Below are positions 24,281 through 33,845 of a stretch of DNA of 64,000 nucleotides, in pieces. Every line of letters starts with the position of its first letter. Positions within the stretch are counted from its first letter, which is position 1. Source of the DNA: Beverwykella pulmonaria (taxonomy: Eukaryota; Ascomycota; Dothideomycetes; Pleosporales; Melanommataceae); contig BCHH01000003.1 in assembly GCA_001599595.1 (NCBI GenBank), positions 751,403-815,402 on the forward strand, given 5' to 3'. The notes beneath the pieces are model-generated. The model did not search any database. It saw only the letters and a list, made by a program, of their open reading frames with translations, and was not told the origin of the DNA. Both the position numbers and the translations under genes were made by a program.

Positions 24281-26400
24281 TCACCACGAGAAAGCCTCAA
24301 CATCCAACTCCCATACCGCGTTCCCCATCCTCCCTTTCCCTGCAACCGTGCTCCTCACATCATCGCATAGCCCACCAGGCCCACAAACCACAACACCAAT
24401 CTTCTTCCAACCCTGTGATTCCTCTACATCTAACAAACTCCTCATGCTAAATCTCTCACCAACCCTAACATCCCTCTCATGAATGTTCTTCAGCACCTCA
24501 TCCAGATCTTTGACCAGGCCCTCGGCAGCGTGCTTGACGCTCCAGTACAGTTTCACGTTCTGGTGGTGGCTGATAAAGGGCAGGACAGCTGTGATTCCAA
24601 TTCCGCCCGCGATTAAAACCAATCGATCTGTTTTCAAAACCGCGGAGGTCGAGTTATTTGGGTATGGCCCATCGAGGAATGTAAGAAGCGATGAGTGAGA
24701 TGCCAGTGCTTTAGTCAAGCCTTTCGACTTCCGTATATATAGAGAGATTCCCGCAGTTGGGCCGCTGCGGATAATGGGGCTCGTGACTGTGGCGTGCGCT
24801 CCCCTCTTCTCAATATCATCGGTATGCGATCCCGTCGAAGATGCCGAGGTAGCGTTTGCGACACTATGACCCCGAGAATTAAGAAGCGCCGTGGGTACGA
24901 TAGAAAAGGGGTGGTTTTCCCACGGGCGGAGCGGGTTCAGCGTGGGAAAGTACGCGTACGTATGTTTCCCTGGTTCAGCCGCCCAACGAATGTCCCTTAT
25001 GTCCACTCTCACCATATCTTTGCTGATATCCATGACTTCTGCTCTCCGCGAGCCGTTCTTGACAATTCGGCCTACACGCATCAGGCGGTCAAAGAACCAC
25101 ACAGCGCATGTGGCGTAGAGCCAAAATTCATAGCCCCATTTCCGCGTAAACAGGAGCTCGACGTGATACCAGCATCCAGCGATTACGATGACGGCGAGAA
25201 CGACGTGCCCAATGAGAAAAATCTCGTAACTGAGATTTCGGAAGTACAGTGTTGAGAAGACAACCATGATGACGCAGGCGATGGTCGCTACGATGCCCCA
25301 GATCCAGTATGGTTGGACTTGCTCGGTTGCGACTTCATCCATGTCCTTGTAAAGCAGATATTCGGTGATGGAGTGTAAGAGGACTTGCAGCGTGAAAATA
25401 CGGGCTACCCAGCGATGAAGAAGCATGTATGTGGAGTGGCTCCAATTGGTCAACCAGAGGAGGATGTTGTTGCGGCCGGAAAGGAGCACCACGAGAGGCG
25501 CTAGTGCGAAGGCCAGGACGCCGGTGCGAGCAGAGACGTAGCCCATGATCTCTTGCCATTGAGTTGCAAACCACATGTTGTTGGGTTGGTATGAGCGATA
25601 GCCCGCGGCTGTAAGGATGATGTTCAGGATGAGGAATATGACAATGTAGAATGTCTGCCCAACTGTCGGCGCATTGCCTAGCGACCACGGAAGAGCGCGA
25701 ACATGATATGTGCCTAGAATCGCGGGATATACGAAGCGTGGTTTGAGATTATCAATCAAGGTAGACATCCAGGGAAGGTATCCGAGAAATGATAAGAAGA
25801 TCGGGGTGGCAAAACCAACGACGAGGAGAATAATTCTAGGCCAAAATTAGCTCCAAGTACGCCAAAATTGAAGGTAAGTGTAGCCTACCCATATCTTGAA
25901 TGCATCGTCTCCGCATTCTCAAACGCCCACAACGCCCCACGGTATCCCTCCCAAGTCTCCGGATTATACAGCAGTGTAGACATAATCATCTCATCCTCGC
26001 CCAGCTCCTTCGTCGGCTTTTCTTGCGTCTTCAATACAGCGACAGTCTGTGCGTACGTCCACTTAGGCTGGACATTGGAATCCCCAGTGCACTTGTCTGC
26101 CCAGTACTTTTCGAGTCTCCAAGGAGCGATGTCGACGCAAGTCGCATTGATGCAGTACGCAAGTGTCGTGAGCCACGATTCGTCTTGTGCCCGGCATTCT
26201 GGAGGTGTAGGTCCCGTGCCGTGATTGTGGGCGCCAGAGGACATCTCGTCGGTCGAGCACATCAACATGGCGCTTTCAAAGGACGATCGGCATGCGAAGG
26301 CACAATTAGGCTTGTACATCGGAATGCCATATCCTATGAGTGCTGAAGTCGGATTCGGAAGGGCGAGAGCTAGGAAGCTCAAAGACGTCGCGACCTTCAT
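24281..26400 (-). CDS. Ferric reductase, FRE family (FAD/NADPH, membrane)
   Basis: Two exons (26400-25889 and 25835-24281; 53-nt intron) give 688 residues. A signal peptide (residues 1-20) leads into a ~150-residue Cys-containing ectodomain, then a first helix formed just after the intron (IILLVVGFATPIFLSF). The ferric-reductase membrane domain has paired heme histidines in LLHRWVARIFTLQVLLHSITE and LIGHVVLAVIVIAGCWYHVE. The cytosolic half has the FAD motif HPFSI, the NADPH glycine motif LIAGGIGIT and a terminal VVCGPGGLCDDVR. It transfers electrons from NADPH to extracellular Fe(III) (or Cu(II)) chelates ahead of uptake. Expected at the plasma membrane. An exact ATCWGATAA match, the site of fungal iron-responsive GATA repressors, lies about 500 bp upstream. 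Confidence 0.93.
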
Positions 26401-26959
26401 GGGTATCTCTCTAAGTTTCTCGGCAGGTATATTTGTGAGGAACCTTCTGGGGCGATAGTAACATAGGAGACGAAGTTGTGCAGCTGCACGCGTATTAAGT
26501 ATGGTCGACGTTTGAGGTTCTCAAGTTCTCAAGCGAAATCCATACATGACAGTAATATGTCGCTCTCCACTGGCTTGGACGCCAGTCCTCCAGGTGGCGC
26601 CTTCTGGCTGTTAACATGCTCAGCCAAGAGCGGACGTTAAAAGTGATGCCCCCGCTGCTGCGGGCAACATGATCAGCCAAGAAATACCAACTGCGCTCCC
26701 CACACAGTTGCCGGTCTAGAACTATCAAGCCAAACTACCAGAATGGAGGCTATGGACTCCAGACAGCTTGCTAGCAAACCACCGCAAACTTGCGCACCTA
26801 CATACAATTTTCCTAAACGGTTCTTAGCCGGCTTGGCAGTTCACGGCCAAGCATTTCCGTCCCACATCAATGCATTCCGCGCTCAACCGCAAACAATCTG
26901 ATAATCTGATGCAAGAAGAATGAACACTGATTGGACGAATCTGGCGCTAGGCTACAGTA
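26401..26959. other. Ferric reductase promoter region
   Basis: About 560 bp between the ferric reductase start and the 3' end of the ATP-grasp gene. It holds an imperfect direct repeat, AACATGCTCAGCCAAGA / AACATGATCAGCCAAGA (about 26615-26631 and 26668-26684), and the GATA-type site listed separately. Confidence 0.5.
26896..26904 (+). promoter_or_regulatory. Candidate iron-responsive GATA-factor site (ATCWGATAA)
   Basis: ATCTGATAA matches the binding consensus of the SreA/SRE/Sfu1 group of fungal iron repressors exactly and is followed at once by a second TCTGAT-like half (ATCTGATG). It lies 496 bp upstream of the ferric reductase ATG. By base-frequency reasoning about one such match is expected per 64 kb by chance, so the position, not the match alone, is what makes it notable. 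Confidence 0.4.
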
Positions 26960-28945
26960 TTAGTTGTTGTCCTCAATTTCATACTCGAAATTGCGTTGAA
27001 TAAATTCCACGCGCTGCAGCAATTCCTTCCTCGAGTTTCTGCTGACAACCGAGAAATACGCGATCCACCACAGGACGTCTGCATTCGGACCCTCAAGGAC
27101 ATCACCACCCTTCTTTCGCGTGTAATAGTCTACCACGTTTTGTCTTTGGGTGGGGTTCTTGTTGAGAAATTCCCTTGCGGCGTCCGTGGTCTTCATGATA
27201 CCTGCACATGTCTGCGGAATGATCATGATCGAGAGATGGAACTGAGGCCCTTTGAGAAATGGCTGGGAGAGTGCGCGAAGACGAGGTATTTCTGTGGGAC
27301 CTAATGCGAGGAGCATACGTATGGCGTAGTAGTCGACACCATATGCAAGCAGCACGGCGACGGATTCGAGGTAGCCGGGTGGGCGAGCATTGATCTCGTG
27401 GAGGTAGACTTGCGGCTGCTCAACATCCCCACATTCATTCCCGGTCTTAGGCGTCAGGTCGATCACTCCATCTTTGTTGGCATATCTGACTCTAGAGTTT
27501 CGGACTCTAGCTTCACAGTGGAATACCCCGGATTTGAAGCCCTGGCAGAGGATTCTGTCTTTCATTTGATCCCTGATGGCATCGAGCTCAACTCGTGGCA
27601 GACCAGAAGGCATCACATTCTGCGTCTCTTGAAAGTTAGCCTTCAAGCCTGCACCCGTTTCATCCGCCGGGCTGGGAAAATCATCGCTGATCTCGAAGAA
27701 GAGTATCTCCCCATCCAAAAGCGCGAGATTTGCGTCTACCTCAGGGCCGTTGATGTATGGCTCAACGACAACCGCAGTACTGCGTTTTGCCGAGTTCGCG
27801 TGCCGGTCTGAGGCCTTTCGAACAGCAATCCTCAGCTCAGAAGCGTCATGCACTTTGGAGACACAGTCGCTGCACCAACCAATTACGGGCTTAACAACGA
27901 GAGGGAAATGAAGAGGATTCTTTCTGTTCTTGAGGTAGGGATCCAAGGCATCTGCGTCGGGTAGAACAAAGCTCTCGTCTGCTCCAATCGTTTCAAGAAG
28001 TCTGGTTCGACCTTTGTCTCCAGCAATATCATAAGCCTCAGCACTCTCGGTGGGCAGTCCAAGAATGCGGCAAGCTCTGGCGACGGAAGGAAGGCGAACA
28101 TCGCTGATAGTGACAATGCCGTCGATCCTTTCCGGGTATGATCGAACAGCATCAACAACCCGAGCACTGAGACCGTCATTAGTGGTGATATCAACTTCGA
28201 CAAAAGCTTCCCGGAGGTGGGCCCAGGGAGAGGATGAGTCCTGGAGCCAGTGACCTGGTTCATCCAGAATAATAAGCTTGATGCCTAGTGCTACGGCGCC
28301 TTTCAATGCGCGCTCAATGCAGTCAATGTCTTCCCGTCCTTGCAGCCACGCTAGACGACGCGGTGACACAGAAGTTGACATGAGCCAAGGATAACTCAAG
28401 CGATCGTGCAGATCAGCATCTAGACTTTGGAATCCGGTGTGGGAGTTGAGCTGGATGGCGCCAAGGGCTTTGGGAAGTATTCCCTTAAGCTTTGAGACAT
28501 CGGAACATGGGTCGAGTCCGGGAATGGCTTGAAGTGGCGATATGAACGACGTGACCTTGAAGATGTGCAGAGAACATTCAAGGCGTTGTTCGAGAAAGTC
28601 AGCCCGAGCCACATATCCACTTATTGAAGAGAACAGTAACCGAAGCGGTACGGGAGCTACCGCAGAATTTCTATCAAGAGATTCCAGGATGGATGCAAGA
28701 TACTCGCTGACGGGAGAATCTGTCTTAGCGAAGCGGATGCCAGGAGGATGGCCTTCATAGGTATCCGTGGAAACATTGTCTGGTGAATGGACCAGAATGT
28801 CCAGTGACCATAATGTCAGGGGTTTTTGGGGTGTTGTAATTGGGAGATTGGACAAAATTTCGAGATATCCTATAGAACATTAGATGGTAGTGCGACAAGT
28901 CATATAAGAAACATCATACATACCTTTCAACTTTGGTTCTTCCAT
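26960..28945 (-). CDS. ATP-grasp ligase (carnosine-synthase/amino-acid ligase type)
   Basis: Two exons (28945-28924 and 28869-26960; 54-nt intron with GTATGT donor) give 643 residues beginning MEEPKLKGYLEIL. The N-terminal ~230 residues are a variable pre-domain. A central part with AYDIAGDKGRTRLLETIGA is the lid region before the ATP-grasp fold. The fold itself shows LVVKPVIGWCSDCVSKV (ATP-binding Lys), VVVEPYINGPEVDANLALL and the metal-binding VYLHEINARPPGY. A ~110-residue C-terminal extension follows. ATP-grasp ligases of this type join a carboxylate to an amine via an acyl phosphate, making dipeptides or amino-acid conjugates. It is divergent from the PLP-rhodanese gene with a 0.7-kb shared promoter, which suggests joint expression. 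Substrates are not predictable here. Confidence 0.88.
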
Positions 28946-29636
28946 ATTGAGCCGGACTTTTTCGCCTTCTTTTGCGATCATGGTTGCTACTTCTTCCCTG
29001 GAGGAATCTACTGCTTACGACAGGAGCCTTACTGCCAAAACCGGCCTTTAAAATTCTATTAGGTGACGATATATTTTGAAGCAACTGCAGAGATCTCCAC
29101 ATCTGTGACGAGATCGCCAGATTACATCTAATCCAATAACCTAGCGAGTATTCGACCTGTCACAAGGCCGAACTCGGTTGCAGCGCATCCGCCCCTGTTA
29201 ATTGTGCTCAATGTCCACAGCCAAGAGTCCGGCCAACCACTTCCCCGGCGAAATATTAGACAGCTACAGTAGCCACGGCCGAAGAATTTTGCAGAAGATA
29301 TCAGATATCGGTCTAAACTTGGATCAGGTAATGAAAGCTGAAGCTTTACCGAGCGCAGGTTTGAGTTAATAACGTGGACATATGCCTGCCGATCTAGTAC
29401 CACCTCCCAGACATGGCTATTGCTGTGACATACAGATGCCCTGTGCCCGGCGGAGGGGCGGGAGGGCCGTGATGAATGGCCTTGCCAAGAAAGCCATCAC
29501 ACGGCGCAATTCCGTTCATACATCTCGAACATGTAGAGATTGGCGAGGCTTGGAATTGCTGAAAATATATTAATTCTGTAGCGTCGTGTGCCCCTATGGC
29601 TCGAGAATTACCGTTTCGTTTCGCGCCGAAGTACAT
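28946..29636. promoter_or_regulatory. Shared divergent promoter of the ATP-grasp and PLP genes
   Basis: About 690 bp between two divergent start codons, with no gene of its own. Near 29300-29308 is ATCAGATAT inside GATATCAGATATC, an 8-of-9 match to the iron-responsive GATA consensus. It also has a G+C-rich GCGGAGGGGCGGGAGG segment near 29450. Bidirectional promoters of this size are common between co-regulated pathway genes in filamentous fungi; use as such here is inference. Confidence 0.4.
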
Positions 29637-31589
29637 ATGATGGCTTCGCCAAACTTTCTGAACGTCTTTAAAGGTCCGGAGGCATTAGCACAGTTCTTCG
29701 ATCCAGATCAAGGTCCACCACTTCCTCTGGTTGAGTTGCCAGACGCACTCAACCCACTGCGACGAGATGGTGTTCGGATCTTTGCGAAGATGCTTACACA
29801 ATTGCCAGCGCAAAATGTAAAGTCATTACCAGGTGAGCGCAAAGTCGATCCTGTCCGGAAATGTCTAGTTGTTAAACATTTCTTAGCACTTCGGATGCTC
29901 CGGAACGAGAAGGAGGCGTATTGTCAAAGGATTGTAGAGGCTAGCTCAGGTTCCACAGTTCTGTCCTTAGGAATGATTTCACGAGCATTGTGGAACCATA
30001 AAGATGTCCACGCGTATGTGACAAATAAGAAGCATCCGGATTCGCTCAAACTTTTGCGTTTCTTCGGCCTGAACGTGTAAGGGCAAATTCTCAACCTCGA
30101 TCTACCGATTTCTGATGAAAGCCTGTCCAGTAATCTGTACGGTGGGCTTGCCCAGCAGGAACCATATGACCCAAATGGAATAATGAGACGACTGAAAGGC
30201 ATGGCAGCGAAGGATCCAGGTGTGTGTTACCCCAGTCAATATCACAACGACCACGTAAGTGATTCCATATTACACGCACGGGTTCCTATAGCAAGAGAGT
30301 TAATGAATGTAGAATTGGAAATCACACGAGCAATGGACAGGAGCTCAGATATGGATACAACTTCCAGAAATACGAGTGTTTTGCTCGACAATCGGCACAG
30401 GAGGTTAGTTATGATACGATCAAAGAAAACGGACGACTTACCATTTGGCTATAGGATGTGTGGTCGGCACAGGGACTTACCTAAAGTCGAGAAACTCGTC
30501 TATAAAGGTTGTGGGGTAGGGTAGATTTTATGAAACTCCCAGACATTGCACTAACTGGAGCCGCAGCGTTTGTAATATATTTGGTGATCCAACACCTGGA
30601 CCTCGTCATTTTCAGAATTTTGAAAGCTCGCCGTTTCCTTGGCGAGAGACTATCGACGTCTTCGAAGATGTGTCGTCCGTAGACTCGTACCGCACCTCCA
30701 TGAACTTATCACGTTATGGCATAATAGCTGGCCCGTCTTCCGGAGAAGCACTTTACGGTCTGGTAGCATATCTTCGGAGGATGAAGGCGGAAGATCGTCT
30801 GTCAGAGCTGGCAGATATAGCGACTGGCGAGATCTCGTGCGCGTTCATATGTGCCGACCTTCCGTATCAGTACATGGATATGTACTACAAGAAACTCGGC
30901 GATGAAGAGTTCCCGCCCATACACAACGAGGTAAGCGGTTCTCAACCGAAATTTTCATCATTGTGGCCCAGCTAACCGAGACCTAGAACCTTCTCCATTG
31001 CGATCAAGACGCGTACGATGAGCGCTGGTTTCTAGAACCCAGCGAAGTCGCAAACCATTTTCCATCACACAACAGCATTTTGGACAATACAGTCTGCTCA
31101 GCGCCATCCCCCTGTCTATGTGCGATGCAGCCGTTGTCTTGCGTCAGCACCCCATCCTCTGTCTCCTCTGTCATAAGCGATTCCGCGTCCAATAACTCTG
31201 TCGAGTCTTCAGCTTCGATATTTTCAATCCCGGATTTTCCTGTTGCGAGTACATCCGCAAACCCAGAGATGACAATTCTAGATCTCAGGCCGCAGGAAAT
31301 CTACGCGACGTCCCATCTCTGCAGTTCTTTGAACGTTCCACTACGACTGACACAGGCGAACTTCTTCAGTGATGCAAATGCGGTGGAGCAACGATGGCGA
31401 GAGACGAAGGAGGCCCTGGAAAGAAAGGATTGGGCTTGGGCAGACGGTCGTAGGGTTCTCGTGGTGTGTGGTGACGGGGACTCCGGGCGAATGGCGACAG
31501 CGATGCTGAGGGCAAAGGGATGCAAAGCTATGTGCGTCGAAGGAGGATACCCCGCAATGTTAGCGTACCTAGAAGGTATACGTAGATGA
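29637..31589 (+). CDS. PLP-dependent cysteine-synthase-fold enzyme fused to a rhodanese domain
   Basis: Six exons (29637-30076, 30131-30254, 30313-30403, 30455-30515, 30567-30930, 30987-31589) give 560 residues. The fold-type II PLP domain (about 10-390) has the probable Schiff-base Lys62 in AQNVKSLP, the substrate-binding loop ASSGSTV (102-108), the glycine-rich cofactor phosphate loop near STIGTGG...GTGTYL, and GPSSGEALYGL. A Ser-rich linker leads to a C-terminal rhodanese domain (about 425-560): ILDLRPQEIYATSHL and an active-site loop CGDGDSGR with Cys521. Cysteine-synthase-like enzymes replace the beta-substituent of activated serine with sulfide or an amine. The rhodanese part could pass persulfide sulfur or be regulatory. 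The next in-frame ATG (29640) is an alternative start. Confidence 0.9.
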
Positions 31590-31680
31590 GGTTTAAGGCC
31601 ATGGGAAAGATGGCAGAAACATCGGGCTTGTAAAAGACTTGATTAGAAAATACCTGCCCGATCACGAAGGCAAGAATTGC

Positions 31681-31814
31681 TGTAAGCCGAGGACACCATA
31701 ATGTCACGTGGATATGCCACTGACTAATCAGTCCGTCACATATATATATCAGCTGTACATACATCACATACAATACACATCTTGGCACCTCTTTCCTCGA
31801 TCCACCAGCTTACA
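31681..31814 (+). mobile_element. Solo LTR, 134 bp, with 5-bp target duplication
   Basis: The element begins TGTAAGC and ends GCTTACA, a perfect 7-bp terminal inverted repeat with the TG...CA ends of LTRs. It is flanked on both sides by ATTGC (31676-31680 and 31815-31819), the 5-bp target duplication expected of an LTR retroelement. It contains a TATA-like run (CATATATATATC). Closely related copies lie at 33321 and 39007. No primer-binding site or polypurine tract adjoins it, so it is a solo LTR left by LTR-LTR recombination. Orientation is assigned from the TATA-like run. Confidence 0.88.
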
Positions 31815-32039
31815 ATTGCCAATATTGTTTAGAAGGAAAGCCTTAAACTGGACTACGTTAGCTTTAGCGCTGGACCTTCGGTCGACGAGAAGAAGGTTCT
31901 TTACTTGGGTAGTATCATTAACACGCTCATCCTCGAAGTAGATGTTTCCAATACTTTCGCAAAGACTATTAATACTGTAGTTGAGTGTGCTGATATGGCG
32001 TGGGAGCTGGTTGGTTTAATTTGGATTATCTGGTTTTGA

Positions 32040-32216
32040 TTATAGGAATAGTTCATTCGCTCTATCTCTTTTCGTTTTCCAATACTTACCACTGATGTGG
32101 CCTGTTTTTTTATAGTAGTAACAGATGATCCCTTTCTTTCGGTCCCTACACCCGCCTCCGCCACCTCTAGATCTGCCACCTCTAGATCTGCCACCTAGGC
32201 TGTCGTGGTAACTCAT
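32040..32216 (-). mobile_element. Relic of a retrotransposon gag zinc-knuckle segment
   Basis: A 58-residue frame on the minus strand starts MSYHDSLGGRSRGG and has an RG-rich repeat followed by C-Y-Y-Y-K-K-T-G-H-I-S-G-K-Y. This matches the CCHC knuckle pattern C-x2-C-x4-H-x4-C of copia-type gag proteins with the second and fourth cysteines replaced by Tyr. Both changes are TGT/TGC to TAT, i.e. CpA to TpA on the other strand, as RIP produces. A stop follows soon after. The fragment runs opposite to the solo LTR beside it, so the two probably come from separate insertions. Confidence 0.6.
32168..32196. repeat. 15-bp direct repeat inside the gag relic
   Basis: CTAGATCTGCCACCT occurs twice in succession, encoding the repeated GGRSR of the RG-rich gag segment on the minus strand. 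Confidence 0.6.
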
Positions 32217-33320
32217 ATTGGTAGGCGTGACGGAAATTTAAACTTAATTGTTAGCTCTGCGTTGATACGGTTAACTCTGAAGTAAGCTGGATGTCGAGTT
32301 GTTAAATAAAGATATTTTCGCACTGCAAATGCGTCCATCTCTAGCTAAGCAACCACTTTTGAATTTATTTACTTCAGAAGTATCGCAACTGACGATCCGT
32401 TGCACGAACAGTTTCCGGTGGAATGATACTGTGAGGAAGTCTCAGGGCCTCACAATCTGTTTGCAAGAAATCAGGGCTCGAGCTCTCTGAGGTTACCGTT
32501 TCCCCTCATCTTCTGTGTTCGATCATGTACTGATTTATTTTTAACGTTTTCCGGCGTGGACTAGGCCGGTGCGTACGATTGTCACACTTACGTTTAAACC
32601 ATTGAAGTTTTGATGACCCTATCACAAGCCTTTGTATAACATATTGCGCCGTAGCAAAGTGCTACTTTGCGCGAATATACCACTAGCATGGGTGGAAGGC
32701 TTGGTGCATGGTGCAGGGAACAGGTCTTGGTTTCTCTGTCAGCTGCTTGCTTCGTCATCACTCAACGCAGTATATATATGGGGACCCGAACACGACACCC
32801 ACACATCTATCGTATCTATCAACAACGGATGCATCCATCGACCTCAACACCCATCGCACACGAACCGACCCCCAACGAGATCACGAATGCTTTATCTGTT
32901 TTTCATCACTGCTTCATCTTTCATTTGGTTTGGTAGCTAGATACAACGAAATTGCAAACGGTCTACTGCCAAACCTCCATCTTGATTCAACCTCTCCCTC
33001 CTTCAGTGCATTGCTGCTTCGGACATCGCATGGATGCGAGTCGCCCTCCTACCCCCGTGTGGTAGATCTTTATCTCACACACACCTTTACTCCACTGCAA
33101 TATAACGCCGCCTTGGATCATGGACGCAGATAGATATTCAATTTACTCGAAGTTGTCCCCTTGTTAATTTAGAGATCTATCAAAGTATTTCCCTAGGACA
33201 AGAATGTTCACAATATGTGGAAGAAGATGCTTCAAGTAGCATAGAATTGATTGAACCAGCTTAATGATCTTTCTACTACAGTGTTACTACAATAATGGAT
33301 GAAGAATTGTTAACCAAACC

Positions 33321-33468
33321 TGTAAGCCCAGGACATCATACCGTCATGTGGATATGCCACTGACTAATTAGTTCGTCGAATATATATCAGCTGTATATAT
33401 TTCACACACAGACATACACACATACAATACACATCTTCATACTATCTCTTATCCTCAACCTGCTTACA
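33321..33468 (+). mobile_element. Solo LTR, 148 bp, same family, with 5-bp target duplication
   Basis: Starts TGTAAGC and ends GCTTACA like the copy at 31681, and shares with it the internal block GATATGCCACTGACTAAT, the TATA-like run and ATACAATACACATCTT. AAACC precedes (33316-33320) and follows (33469-33473) it exactly. It is slightly longer than the first copy through extra CACACA/CATACA units. It ends about 380 bp upstream of the GMC pseudogene start. Confidence 0.88.
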
Positions 33469-33845
33469 AAACCCAACTATGCTCAAGCACGAAGGACGAA
33501 AAAGATTTCTGCCTCTTAGACAAAGTTATAAACCTTGAAGATCTTGTTTCTGACTATGCTATATGAGGCAGCAACGAATAAGCACTCTCATAATCACACG
33601 ATCTTGTGCATTGGACATATTAATCGCTTATATTATTCTAGGCTTGGGAGCATGCGTGGGTATAAATCATACATAAATATGTTACACAAGATTAGGCCAA
33701 TGAAGGATGTGCCAATGACTGAGTAATGCTTACATGCTTGTCATTCCCATGCGATGAAATTTCAACTGAGTTTTGTATAATATCAAGCTGCCTCTTTGCA
33801 GCGTCGCACACTGATAGCGCATTTATCTAACAATCATTAGTTGAC

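Larger units (their letters stand above)
31590..33845. other. Transposon-relic-rich intergenic region
   Basis: About 2.25 kb holding two solo LTRs, a gag-type zinc-knuckle relic and no intact gene. Remaining short frames are not protein-like. Confidence 0.6.

Noticed and set aside
31681..32216. Solo LTR plus adjacent gag relic as one retrotransposon
   Set aside because: The LTR is flanked by its own target duplication on both sides and the gag fragment runs the opposite way, with no polypurine tract or primer site between them.
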